Below, in pieces: positions 14,465-23,728 of a stretch of DNA of 64,000 nt. A model generated the notes under the pieces. It had not been told where the DNA came from and ran no database searches. It saw only the letters and a list, made by a program, of their open reading frames with translations. How positions within the stretch are numbered: the first letter of the stretch is position 1; each line of letters begins with the position of its first letter. The position numbers and the translations under genes are program-made. This DNA is from Caulobacter sp. CCUG 60055 (GTDB taxonomy: Bacteria; Pseudomonadota; Alphaproteobacteria; Caulobacterales; Caulobacteraceae): contig NZ_PUIC01000009.1 in the NCBI RefSeq assembly GCF_022750545.1, positions 1 through 64,000 on the forward strand, in the 5' to 3' direction.

Positions 14465-17400
14465 CTACAGGCGGTCGACCGGAGCGGCCTGGACCGGCTC
14501 CTCGCGCGGGGTGACCCAGCGCGCCAGCTTGGGCGCCAGCCAGCGTTCGACGTCGTCGATGATCTCGTAGACCACCGGCACCAGCACCAGCGACAGCACC
14601 GTCGAGGTGATCAGGCCGCCGATCACCGCCACCGCCATCGGCTGGCGGAACTCCGAGCCCTTGCCGATGCCGAGCGCCGTGGGCAGCATGCCCGCCATCA
14701 TCGCCAGGCTGGTCATCACGATCGGCCGCGCCCGCTCGCGGCAGGCCTCGATGATCGCCTCGCGCTGGGTCAAGCCGGCGCGCTCGCGCTCGATGGCGTA
14801 CTCGACCAGCAGGATCGAGTTCTTGGCCGCCAGCCCCATCAGCATCAGGAAGCCGATCATCGACGGGATCGACAGCGACATGCCGCCGACCAGCAGGCCG
14901 GCGAAGGCGCCGCCGATGGCCAGCGGCAGGGCCGACATGATCGTCACCGGCTTGAAGAAGCTGCGGAACAGCAGGACCATGACGCCGTAGACTAGCCCCA
15001 CCGCCGCCAGCAGGGCGGCGGCGAAGCCGCCGAACAGTTCGGCCATCGCCTCCTGGTCGCCCGCCTGGGCCTGGGTGACGCCGGCCGGCAGGTTCTGCAT
15101 GATCGGCAGCTTGTTGATCTCCTGCGCCGCCTCGCCGAGCTGGGCGCCGTGGCTCAGGTCCGACTCGATCGTCAGCTGCCGCTTGCGGCCGAAACGGTCG
15201 ATCTTGGCCGGCCCGGCCTGGAACTCCACGTCGGCGACGCTGGACAGCGGCGTGGTCCCGCCCCCGGCGATGGGAACCTGCAGGGCCTTGATCGCCTCAA
15301 GGTCGGTGCGGGCGCTCTCGGGCAGACGCGCCCGGATGGGGATGCGCCGCTCGCCCTGGGTCATCTTGGCGACATTGGCGTCGATGTCGCCCACCGTGGC
15401 CACCCGGGCGATGGAGGCGATGTCGGCCGAGCTGACGCCCCGGCGCGAGGCCTCGTCGGACTTGGGCCGGATGACGATCTCCGGGCCGCTGGGCGGCGCC
15501 GACGGACGCGGGTCGGCGATCGTCTTCAGGGTGCGCATCTGGCGCTCCAGCTCCAGGGCGGCCCGTTCCAGGGCCACGCCGTCGTTGCTGGTCAGGATGG
15601 TCTGCACGTCCGAGGCGCCGAAGTCGCCGAGCAGGTTGACCCGCGCGTCCGGAATGGCGTGCAGCCTGTCGCGCATCTTCTGCTTGATCTGGGTGACCGT
15701 CAGGTGGCGCTTGTCCTTCAGCACCACGGTGACCGTGCCGTCGGTCAGGTCGCTGCCGCCCGCGCCGCCGCCCGGTCCGCTCGCCGCCACGGTCGAGCCG
15801 ATCTGGACGAAGACGTGCTCGGTCTCCGGCTCCTTGGCGAACAGCTCGGTGATGGCGCGGGCGGTGCGGTCCATGTCGGCCACGGTCGAGCCGGGCGGCC
15901 CCTGCACCTTGATATAGTAATAGTTGTTGTTGGCCGGGGGCTGGAACCCGGTCGGCAGGAAGACGGCCAGCGACACCGAGCCGATGAAGATGACCCCGCC
16001 GATGACGCAGGCGACGATGCGGTGGTCGAGCGCCCAGTCCAGCGTGTTGCGGTAGAAGCCCTTGAACACCTTGCGCGGGTGCGGATGGCGGGCGGGCTTG
16101 AGGAAGTAGGCGGCGAGCAGCGGCGTCAGCAGGCGGGCCACCACCAGCGAAAACAGCACCGCCATGGCGACGGTCAGGCCGAACTCCTTGAAGAACTGGC
16201 CCGCCACCCCCGGCATGAACGACACCGGCGTGAACACCAGCACGATGGTGAAGGTGGTCGCCACCACGGCCAGGCCGATGGAATCGGCGCCCTCCATGGC
16301 CGCGCGGTAGGGCCTGGCCCCGGCCGCCACCCGTTTTTCGATGTTCTCGATCTCGACGATGGCGTCGTCGACCAGGATGCCGATGACCAGGGTCAGGGCC
16401 AGCAGGGTGACGACGTTGAGCGAGAAGCCCATGACCGCCATAAAGGCGAAGGTCGGGATGAGCGACACGGGCATGGCGATGGCGGTGATCGCCGTCGCCC
16501 GCCATTCCTTCAGGAACAGCAACACCACCAGCGCCGCCAGCACCATGCCCTCTAAAAGGGTGTGCTCGGTGGCGGCGAAGCTGGCGCGGGTGTCGTCCAC
16601 CGTCGAGAAGATCTTGGTGAACTTCACCTGGGGATTGTTGGTCTCCAGCGTCTTCAGCGCGACCCGGACCCGGTCCTCGACCTGGACGTCGCTAGACTGC
16701 TTGGTCTTCATCACTTGGAAGGCGACCACCGGCTGGTTGTCCAGCCGGGCGAAGCCCCGCTCCTCGGCCTGGCCGTCGCCGATCTGGGCCACGTCGATCA
16801 GCTTGACGAAGCGGCCGCCCGTGGTGGGGATGCTGAGGTCGCGCAGCCGGCTGATGGTGTCGGCGGCGCCGAGCACGCGCAGGGTCTGTTCGCGGTCGCC
16901 GATCCGCACCCGTCCGCCGGGCGCGTCGATGCTGAAGCCGGCCAGGGCGTTGTTGAGCTGGGGCGCGGTCAACCCCACCGCCGCCATGCGGTCGGGGTCG
17001 ATGATGATGTTGACCTCGCGGTTGACGCCGCCGACGCGGGCCACCTGGGCCACGCCCTTCTGGCCCTGCAACGCGCGGGTCACCGTGTCGTCGATGAACC
17101 ATGACAGGTCGGCGTTGGACATCTGCGGCGCCGAGACCGCGTAGGTCAGGATCGGCGCGGAATCGATCTCCAGCCGCTGCACCACCGGCGGGTCGATCTC
17201 GCGCGGCAGCTGGGCGCGGGCCTGGTCGACCTTGGAGCGCACCTCGTCGGTGACCTTCTGCAGGTCTTCGCCGATCTCGAACTCGACGGTGGTGACCGAG
17301 GCGCCCTGGGTCACCGTAGAGCGCAGGGTCTTGACGTTGGAGATGCCGGCGATCGCGTCCTCGACCGGCCGGGTGATCTGGGTCTCCATCTCGCCCGGCG

Positions 17401-17572
17401 CGGCCCCGCTCTGCGTCACCGTCACCAGCACGGCCGGGAACGAGACATTGGGGAACTGCTTGACCGGAAGGGCGGCGTAGGCCGCCAGCCCGGCGATCAC
17501 CAGGGCGATGAACAGCACCGCGACCGGGATCGGGTTCCTGATCGCCCAGGCGGATACGCGAAGCTCGGCCAT
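14465..17572 (-). CDS. RND efflux transporter, inner-membrane subunit
   Basis: A 1035-residue AcrB/MexF-like HAE1-type RND pump, the proton-driven trimer of a tripartite multidrug exporter. It has TM1 near the N terminus (NPIPVAVLFIALVIAG), two large periplasmic loops, and the TM4 proton-relay aspartates in GILVDDAIVEIENIEK. The typical MxxSLIPTF and GLAAKNSILLVEYA segments are present. The N terminus (ITRPVEDAIAGISNVKTLRS) fits drug rather than heavy-metal exporters. Its ATG overlaps the adaptor-gene stop by one base (TGATG), making it the third gene of an outer-membrane factor, adaptor, pump operon next to a divergent two-component system. Confidence 0.95.
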   Translation of the reverse strand: MAELRVSAWAIRNPIPVAVLFIALVIAGLAAYAALPVKQFPNVSFPAVLVTVTQSGAAPGEMETQITRPVEDAIAGISNVKTLRSTVTQGASVTTVEFEIGEDLQKVTDEVRSKVDQARAQLPREIDPPVVQRLEIDSAPILTYAVSAPQMSNADLSWFIDDTVTRALQGQKGVAQVARVGGVNREVNIIIDPDRMAAVGLTAPQLNNALAGFSIDAPGGRVRIGDREQTLRVLGAADTISRLRDLSIPTTGGRFVKLIDVAQIGDGQAEERGFARLDNQPVVAFQVMKTKQSSDVQVEDRVRVALKTLETNNPQVKFTKIFSTVDDTRASFAATEHTLLEGMVLAALVVLLFLKEWRATAITAIAMPVSLIPTFAFMAVMGFSLNVVTLLALTLVIGILVDDAIVEIENIEKRVAAGARPYRAAMEGADSIGLAVVATTFTIVLVFTPVSFMPGVAGQFFKEFGLTVAMAVLFSLVVARLLTPLLAAYFLKPARHPHPRKVFKGFYRNTLDWALDHRIVACVIGGVIFIGSVSLAVFLPTGFQPPANNNYYYIKVQGPPGSTVADMDRTARAITELFAKEPETEHVFVQIGSTVAASGPGGGAGGSDLTDGTVTVVLKDKRHLTVTQIKQKMRDRLHAIPDARVNLLGDFGASDVQTILTSNDGVALERAALELERQMRTLKTIADPRPSAPPSGPEIVIRPKSDEASRRGVSSADIASIARVATVGDIDANVAKMTQGERRIPIRARLPESARTDLEAIKALQVPIAGGGTTPLSSVADVEFQAGPAKIDRFGRKRQLTIESDLSHGAQLGEAAQEINKLPIMQNLPAGVTQAQAGDQEAMAELFGGFAAALLAAVGLVYGVMVLLFRSFFKPVTIMSALPLAIGGAFAGLLVGGMSLSIPSMIGFLMLMGLAAKNSILLVEYAIERERAGLTQREAIIEACRERARPIVMTSLAMMAGMLPTALGIGKGSEFRQPMAVAVIGGLITSTVLSLVLVPVVYEIIDDVERWLAPKLARWVTPREEPVQAAPVDRL

Positions 17573-18666
17573 CAGCGGGCGCTCGCGCTAGGGGCGGCCG
17601 CGGCCGGCGCTTCCTGCGGCTTGACCACGTCGCCTTCCAGCGCGAAGGACGCCGCGCCCAGCAGGATGCGCGATCCGGCCGGCGGGCCGTCCAGCAGTTC
17701 GACGAAGCCGCCGCCGCGTTGGCCGGTCTTGACCGGGGTCTGCCGCACGCGGTTGTCGGGCCCGACGATCACCACAGAGGCGCCGTTGGCGTCATAGCGA
17801 ACGGCCTTCTCCGGCGCGACGAGCACCGGCCGGCTGAGGTCGGTGAACGAGGCGCGGCCGAATCCGCCCGGCCGCAGGTCGTCGCGCACCGGCAGGCGGA
17901 TGCGCACCTTGCCGAGCTTGGTCTGCGCGTCGACGGTAGGGTCGATCAGGCGCACTGTCCCCTCGATCGTCTGGCCGCCGGGCAAGGTCACCTTGGCCGC
18001 GTCGCCGACATGGATGCGGAACAGGTCGTTTTCGGCGACCTGGGCCTCCAGTTCGACCAGGCTGTCGCGGGCGATGCGGAACATCGGCGTCGTGCCGCCC
18101 CCCGCCACGTCGCCGGGCCGGGCATTGCGCTCCAGCACCAGGCCGCCCACCGGCGCGGTGATGGTCATGCGGCTCTCGCGGGTCTTCAGCTCGGCCAGGG
18201 CCGCGGCCTGGGCCTTGGCCTGGAAGCGGCGGGTCTCGATCTGCTCCTGCGACAGCACGCCCTGGCCGTCGAGGCCGACCACGCGCTTGGCCTGGTCCTC
18301 GGACTGGGCGGTCTGGGCCGCCTGCTGGGCGATCTGGGCGCGCAGCAGGGTGTCGTCGAGCTGGACCAGCGGCTGGCCGGCGCGCACGCGCGCGCCCTGC
18401 TCGACCAGCACGCGGGCGATGCGATAGCCGCTCAGCTCCGAGCCGACCGCCGCCTCCTCGCGCGAGACCAGCACCCCGGACGCCTCGACCCCGCCGGTCA
18501 GCGGCCGCTGCTCGATGCGCACGACGGTGGCCGCGCGTGCGGCGGCGGCCGGCGCGGCCTTCTTGGCGGCGTCCTTGCCGCCGCATCCGGCCAGGCCGAC
18601 GGCCAGGGCCAGCGCGGCCGTCGAGGCGATCAAGGCTTTCGTCTTGGTCATGCGGGGCGTTCTCAT
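17572..18666 (-). CDS. RND efflux periplasmic adaptor (MFP) lipoprotein
   Basis: A 364-residue membrane-fusion protein linking the RND pump to the outer-membrane channel. It has a lipoprotein signal (LAVGLAGCGG), a biotinyl-lipoyl half motif (GSELSGYRIARVLVEQGARV), a short helical hairpin (residues about 110-165), then beta-barrel and membrane-proximal domains. I start it at ATG 18666, which overlaps the upstream stop as ATGA; ATG 18651 is an alternative five codons in. The long frame extending further upstream is the outer-membrane factor gene read in another frame. It is the second gene of the efflux operon. Confidence 0.93.
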   Translation of the reverse strand: MRTPRMTKTKALIASTAALALAVGLAGCGGKDAAKKAAPAAAARAATVVRIEQRPLTGGVEASGVLVSREEAAVGSELSGYRIARVLVEQGARVRAGQPLVQLDDTLLRAQIAQQAAQTAQSEDQAKRVVGLDGQGVLSQEQIETRRFQAKAQAAALAELKTRESRMTITAPVGGLVLERNARPGDVAGGGTTPMFRIARDSLVELEAQVAENDLFRIHVGDAAKVTLPGGQTIEGTVRLIDPTVDAQTKLGKVRIRLPVRDDLRPGGFGRASFTDLSRPVLVAPEKAVRYDANGASVVIVGPDNRVRQTPVKTGQRGGGFVELLDGPPAGSRILLGAASFALEGDVVKPQEAPAAAAPSASAR

Positions 18667-20141
18667 CGGGAGGATTTGGGAGCCGCGGGCGCGGCGGGCT
18701 GTTGGGCGAGGCCGGCCGGCGACCAGCCGCCGCCCAGCGCCTTGAAGGTCTGGACCGAGCGGCGCAGGGCCTGCACCTGGGCGCCGGTCAGGGCGGTGCG
18801 CGCGGCGCGCCACTGCTGTTCGGCCTGCAAGGCCGAGGTCAGGTCGGAAAGGCCGGCGCCGTATCCCTTGCGCGCCGCGTCGTAGGCGCTGCGGGCCTTG
18901 GCTTCGCCGGCGGTCAGCAGGCGCACGCCGTTCTCGTCCGCATTGAGGCCGACCAGGGCGTTCTCGGCCTCGGAATAGGCGGTCTGCACCGCCTTTTCGT
19001 AAGCGATCCCCGCCTGCTCGGCGCGGGCGTTCTGGGCGCGGACCTCGGCCAGGAGCTTGGGCAGGTCGAGCACGGGCACGGTGAGGCCGGCGCCCAGGGT
19101 CCAGTTCGAGGTGGTCGAATCCAGCCCGGGGATGACGCCGACGCCTGGGATGTTGCTGCCGGGCTGAACGTTGCGCGTCAGGCCGACGCCGGGCTTCAGG
19201 GTGAAGCTCGGGAACAGCGCGCGCTTGTCGTAGCTCAGCCTGCCGAGGGCGGATTCGAAACGGGTCTGGGCCTGGCGCACGTCCGGCCGGCGCGCCAGGA
19301 GGTCGCCGGGAACGGCGGCCGGCGGCGGCGGCGCGGTTCCAACCGCGGCTGCGGCCGGCAGGCTGTCGAGCGGGTCGGCGCCCCGGCCGACCAGAACCAG
19401 CAGCGTCCGGCGCGCGGCCTGGAGCTGGGCGGCGAGCGACGCGGCCTGGGCCTCGGACTGGGCGACGTCGGCCGCCGTGCGGTCGGCGTCAGACGACGGC
19501 GCGAGGCCCAGGCCGGCCTTCTTGGCGGCGACGTCGTGCAGCGCACGCTGGATGCGCAGGGTCTCGCGGGCGTCGTCGAGCTGGACGGCCAGGCCGCGCG
19601 CCTGGAACAGGCTGTCGGCGACGCTGGCGGCCAGGGCGGCGCGGCTGCTTTCATAGTCGAAGCGGGCGCCGGCGAGGTCGGCGTTGGCCGCCCGGCGGGC
19701 GGCGCGGAGCTTGCCCCACAGGTCGAGCTCCCAGCTGACGTTGAAGTTCAGCGTCTCGCTCTCGCTTTCGCCTAACCCGGAGACGAACCCGGTCTGGGCG
19801 CCGGAGACCTGGTCGGTGCGGGTCTTGGCGGCCGAGCCCTGGATGTCGCCCTGCGGCAGGGTGGCCCACAGGGCCTGGCGGCGCACGGCCTGGGCCTCGC
19901 GCAGCTTGGCGGCCGCCGTGCGGGCGTCGGGCGCCTCGGCCAAGGCCCGCTCGACCAGGCTCTCCAGCTGCGCGTCGCCGTACAGCGTCCACCAGCGGTC
20001 GAGCGCCTGGGCGGCGAGCGGCTGTCCCGCCGGCGCCTCATAGGCGGCGGGGGTGCGCAGGTCGGGCGCCGGCGGGGCCGCGCCCAGGGCGCAGGCGCCG
20101 AGGGGCGTAAGCATCAGGCCGCCGATCAGCAGACGTTTCAT
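18663..20141 (-). CDS. Outer-membrane efflux channel (NodT/OprM family)
   Basis: A 492-residue outer-membrane factor lipoprotein of the NodT/OprM family, forming the trimeric exit duct of the RND pump. It starts MKRLLIGGLMLTPLGACALG, giving a lipobox cysteine near residue 18. The mature protein shows the duplicated TolC-type layout, with DRWWTLYGDAQLESLVERAL and repeated long helices with LARRPDVRQAQ in the middle. ATG 20141 is preferred over an upstream frame start at 20264 because it begins the signal peptide and has GGTGA before it. First gene of the operon; its promoter must lie in 20142-20374, shared with the divergent kinase gene. Confidence 0.93.
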   Translation of the reverse strand: MKRLLIGGLMLTPLGACALGAAPPAPDLRTPAAYEAPAGQPLAAQALDRWWTLYGDAQLESLVERALAEAPDARTAAAKLREAQAVRRQALWATLPQGDIQGSAAKTRTDQVSGAQTGFVSGLGESESETLNFNVSWELDLWGKLRAARRAANADLAGARFDYESSRAALAASVADSLFQARGLAVQLDDARETLRIQRALHDVAAKKAGLGLAPSSDADRTAADVAQSEAQAASLAAQLQAARRTLLVLVGRGADPLDSLPAAAAVGTAPPPPAAVPGDLLARRPDVRQAQTRFESALGRLSYDKRALFPSFTLKPGVGLTRNVQPGSNIPGVGVIPGLDSTTSNWTLGAGLTVPVLDLPKLLAEVRAQNARAEQAGIAYEKAVQTAYSEAENALVGLNADENGVRLLTAGEAKARSAYDAARKGYGAGLSDLTSALQAEQQWRAARTALTGAQVQALRRSVQTFKALGGGWSPAGLAQQPAAPAAPKSSR

Positions 20142-20374
20142 CAGTTCACCAGTACGAGCGGGATCGTCCCGCCTCGGGAAGGGCGCCGGGATGGATGGGG
20201 TGATCCCTGACGACTGCAAACACGTTTTCGTCGATGACAGCCGCCGTTCCCTCCCCATGAACACCCCATAGACCTCGGATGAATAATAGAAGACACGGAA
20301 CAGCCGCCATCCTCGTCATGGGATTTTCATCGCTCGACCACGCCGACTTCATGCCACGGCGTCGAGACTGTAGC

Positions 20375-22027
20375 ATGAGCGACACGCGCCACAGGGCGTC
20401 CGTCATCCACGCCGCCGCCATGCCCCCCTTTCGAAGATCCTTGCGCCTGAAATTCGCCGTCGTCGCCGTGGTCGGCTTCGTGCTCATCGCCCTGAGCGGG
20501 GCGGTCTATCTGCACGCCGCCCACGCCGCCCGCGACGCGGTCGACATGGTGCGCGAAACCCACCGCCTGACCGCGTCCTACACCCGGCTCTACTATCAAT
20601 CCGCCGCCCTCGAGCAGGCCAACTGGCGGGTGGCCACCGGCGTCGGCCCCGAGGCCGAGCGCGACCGAGCCGAGGCCCTGAGCCGTTTCCGCATCAGCCT
20701 GGCCGAGACGGCGGTCCTGGCCAAGGCGGCCGGCGGCCGGCGGGCGGCGGCCAACGCCGTCATTCAGACCAGCGCCGAGAACAGCCTGGTGGTGTTCCAC
20801 GACTATCCGCGGTTCTTCGCCGACCTGCCCAGGCTGCAGTCCGAGCGCGGCCCGGTCGGCATGGCCCACGCCGCCGACGCGTTCTTCGCGCCGCAAGAGC
20901 GGTTCAAGAAGCTGATCGAGACCGAGATCATCACCGGTGACCAGGCCATCCAGGCCGCCGCCGCCCGCGCCTCGACCCTGGCCCGGGCGGCCTCGACCAC
21001 GGCGGCGGTGTCGGTGGTGGTGGGCTTCGTCCTGGCCCTACGCATCTTCACCCTGACCTTCTGGCGGCTGCGGCGGGGCCTGGAGCGGCTGGAGCGCGGC
21101 GCGCGCGACGTCGGCGCGGGCGACCTGTCGCGACGCATCTGCCTCGGCGGCGACGACGAGCTGGCCCGGCTGTCCGACGCCTTCGACAGCATGACCCGCG
21201 AGCTGGCCGAGAAGCAGGCGGCGCTGATCCGCGCCAAGACGGGGCTGGAGAGCGCCGTGGCCAACCGCACCGCCGAGCTGGAGGCCGCCAACGCCGCCCT
21301 CGCCGCCGAGGACGAGCGCCGGCGGCGCTTCCTGGCCGACGTCGGGCACGAGCTGCGCACGCCGCTGACCATCATCCGAGGCGAGGCCCAGGTGGCGCTG
21401 CGCGCCGTGGAGCGCGGCGAGGTCGACGCCGCCACGGCGTTCGGCCGCATTCTGGAGCAGACTCAGGGCATGGGCCGGCTGGTCGACGACCTGTTCCTGA
21501 TCGCGCGCGCCGAGGCCGGCGGCCTGCCGCTCAGGCGCGAGCGCGTCGACCTGCAGGAGCTGGTCCAGCGCGTGGCGGCCGATTTCGACGCCCTGGCCGG
21601 GGAGAAGAGCGCCAGCATCGGCGTGGCGCCGGGCCTGGCGGCCGAGGTCGACGCCGACCCCGACCGGCTGCGGCAGATCGTGACCGCCCTGGTCGACAAC
21701 GCCCTGCGCCACACCTGGCCGGGCGTGGCCATCACCCTGCGCGCCGGCGCCGACGAGGCCGAGGCCTGGATCGCGGTCGACGACGACGGCCCCGGCGTCC
21801 CGGCCGGCCTCGAAGGCGAGCTGTTCGCGCGCTTCCGCCGCGGCGAGACCCGCGGCGACGGTTCGGGCCTGGGCCTGTCGGTGGTCCGCGCCCTCATTGA
21901 AGCCCAGGGCGGAACCGCCAGCCTGGAGAACCGCCCCGACGGCGGCGCCCGGGCCCTGATCCGCCTGCCCCGCCGCGCCAAGGCGCATCCCGCCGACGCC
22001 AACACCAACGCCTCCGAGGCCGCCTGA
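20375..22027 (+). CDS. Sensor histidine kinase
   Basis: A membrane-bound histidine kinase of about 550 residues. TM1 (FAVVAVVGFVLIALSGAVYL), a roughly 160-residue helical extracytoplasmic sensor with no named domain, and TM2 (TTAAVSVVVGFVLALRIF) are followed by a HAMP region and a short coiled coil. The HisKA H-box is DVGHELRTPLTIIRGEAQ; the ATPase domain has VDNALRH, DDDGPGVP and GDGSGLGLSVV. The start is uncertain: ATG 20375 is used, with ATG 20420 (MPPFRRSLRLK) equally plausible. It overlaps the response regulator by one base and is divergent from the efflux operon, which it probably controls. Confidence 0.92.
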   Translation: MSDTRHRASVIHAAAMPPFRRSLRLKFAVVAVVGFVLIALSGAVYLHAAHAARDAVDMVRETHRLTASYTRLYYQSAALEQANWRVATGVGPEAERDRAEALSRFRISLAETAVLAKAAGGRRAAANAVIQTSAENSLVVFHDYPRFFADLPRLQSERGPVGMAHAADAFFAPQERFKKLIETEIITGDQAIQAAAARASTLARAASTTAAVSVVVGFVLALRIFTLTFWRLRRGLERLERGARDVGAGDLSRRICLGGDDELARLSDAFDSMTRELAEKQAALIRAKTGLESAVANRTAELEAANAALAAEDERRRRFLADVGHELRTPLTIIRGEAQVALRAVERGEVDAATAFGRILEQTQGMGRLVDDLFLIARAEAGGLPLRRERVDLQELVQRVAADFDALAGEKSASIGVAPGLAAEVDADPDRLRQIVTALVDNALRHTWPGVAITLRAGADEAEAWIAVDDDGPGVPAGLEGELFARFRRGETRGDGSGLGLSVVRALIEAQGGTASLENRPDGGARALIRLPRRAKAHPADANTNASEAA

Positions 22028-22710
22028 TGTCCATCCTCCTGGTCGAAGACGACCTGCGCGTCGCCGACTTCCTGATCCGCGGGCTCGAAGCCGAAGGGCA
22101 CAGCGTCGCCCACGCCAAGGACGGCCCGGAAGGCTACGCGCGGGCGACCAGCGAGAACTTCGACGTCCTCGTCCTCGACGTCATGCTGCCCGGCTTCTCG
22201 GGCAAGGAGCTGTGCCGCAAGCTGCGCCTGCGCGGCCTGGCCACGCCGATCCTGATGCTGACCGCGATGGACGCCACCGAGGACAAGATCGACGGGCTGC
22301 GTGGCGGCGCCGACGACTATCTGACCAAGCCCTTCGATTTCGACGAGCTGCTGGCGCGGGTCGAGGCGCTGGCCCGGCGCGGGCGCGGCTTCGACGCCGG
22401 ACCGCCGCCCCGGGTGGTGATCGGCGAGGTCTCGCTCGACCGCGACGCCATGGAGATCCGCAAGAGCGGCCGGGTGGTCGAACTGACCGCCAAGGAATAC
22501 CAGCTGCTCGACCTGCTGATGAGCGCCCCCGGCAAGGTGATGAGCCGCACGCGCATCCTGAACAAGGTCTGGGGCTACGACAGCGACCCGCTGACCAACG
22601 TCGTCGACGTCTATATCCGCCGCATCCGCGCCAAGCTGGAGCTCGACCCCGAGGCCGGACTGATCCGCACCGTGCGCGGCTACGGCTACAAGATCGACGC
22701 GGGCGACTGA
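22027..22710 (+). CDS. OmpR-family response regulator
   Basis: A 227-residue two-domain response regulator. The receiver has the acidic pocket (VEDD), phosphoacceptor D51 in LVLDVMLPG, T79 and K101 in YLTKPFD. The C-terminal winged helix has ELTAKEYQLLDLLM, SRTRILNKVWGYD, VDVYIRRIRAKL and the wing TVRGYGYKI. It starts on the stop codon of the kinase gene (TGATG), so the two are cognate partners. The likely target is the divergent RND operon, inferred from placement. It converges with tadC after a 21-base gap. Confidence 0.95.
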   Translation: MSILLVEDDLRVADFLIRGLEAEGHSVAHAKDGPEGYARATSENFDVLVLDVMLPGFSGKELCRKLRLRGLATPILMLTAMDATEDKIDGLRGGADDYLTKPFDFDELLARVEALARRGRGFDAGPPPRVVIGEVSLDRDAMEIRKSGRVVELTAKEYQLLDLLMSAPGKVMSRTRILNKVWGYDSDPLTNVVDVYIRRIRAKLELDPEAGLIRTVRGYGYKIDAGD

Positions 22711-22731
22711 TCCGACCGCGCCGGCGCAGAT

Positions 22732-23715
22732 CTAGTGATGGAAGGCGTCCTGCACCTTCATCACCGCCGGTCCGAGGATGACGATGAACAGCACCGGCAG
22801 GAAGAACAGGATCATCGGCACGGTGAGCTTGGCCGGCAGGGCCGCCGCCTTCTTCTCGGCCGCCGACAGGCGCAGCTCGCGGTTCTCCTTGGCCATCACC
22901 CGCAACGCCGAACCCAGCGGCGTGCCATAGCGTTCGGCCTGGATCATCGCCGTGACCACGGACTTGACCCCCGGGTGGTTGGTCCGCCTGCCGAGGCCTT
23001 CGTAAGCCAGGCGGCGTTCGGGCAGGTAGGACAGCTCGGCGACCAGCAGGCCGAGCTCCTCGGCGAGTTCGATCGAGGAAGCTCCGACCTCGGCGCCGAC
23101 TTTCTGAAGGGCGGCCTCGATCGACATGCCGGACTCGACGCAGATCAGCAGCAGGTCGAGCGCGTCCGGGAACGCCTCCATGATCGACTGGCGGCGCTTC
23201 TGGGCGGCGTTGGTGATGTAGACGTTGGGCGCGTAGTAGCCCAGCGTCAGGCCGGCGATCGAGAAAGCGAAACGGGTGAAGCCGGGCAAGCCGAAACCGT
23301 TGATCACGAACAGATAGAAGGCGATCAGCGCCGCGAACACGAACGGCGTGACAAAGCGGAAGAAATAGAAGGTGGTCACCGGCCGCGGCCCGCGAAACCC
23401 GGCCTGGGCCAGCTTGTCGACCACCTTCGGGTCCTCGAGCAGACGCGAGAGCTGCAGGCGCTCGACTACCCGCTTGTAGAGCCCCTCGTCGGCGTGGCGA
23501 AGGCCCGCGCCCGCCGAAGAGCCGCGCGCGGCCAAGGCCTCGCGCGAGCGCCGGCGAAGCTGCTCCTTGCGGTCGGCCACCGACTTCATCCGGCTCTCGA
23601 GGCCCGACCTGTTCAGCATCGGCCCGACGATAGTGACGATGGTGGCGAAGCAGATGGCGGCGACCACCACCGCCAGGATGTTGTCGGGGTTGGTCAAGAT
23701 CTGGACGAGGTTCAT
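22732..23715 (-). CDS. tadC: TadC-like pilus assembly membrane protein
   Basis: A 327-residue type II secretion F-domain protein (TadC; CpaH in Caulobacter), one of two inner-membrane platform proteins of the Tad pilus. Membrane segments flank the T2SSF domain: one near residues 12-30, two around 105-150 and a C-terminal pair. The F-domain core shows AFPDALDLLLICVESGMSIEAALQKV and a second ESLxxAL-like repeat. It follows tadB by 13 bases and is the last gene of the minus-strand pilus operon. Confidence 0.93.
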   Translation of the reverse strand: MNLVQILTNPDNILAVVVAAICFATIVTIVGPMLNRSGLESRMKSVADRKEQLRRRSREALAARGSSAGAGLRHADEGLYKRVVERLQLSRLLEDPKVVDKLAQAGFRGPRPVTTFYFFRFVTPFVFAALIAFYLFVINGFGLPGFTRFAFSIAGLTLGYYAPNVYITNAAQKRRQSIMEAFPDALDLLLICVESGMSIEAALQKVGAEVGASSIELAEELGLLVAELSYLPERRLAYEGLGRRTNHPGVKSVVTAMIQAERYGTPLGSALRVMAKENRELRLSAAEKKAAALPAKLTVPMILFFLPVLFIVILGPAVMKVQDAFHH

Positions 23716-23728
23716 GGCGAGGCCCCGG

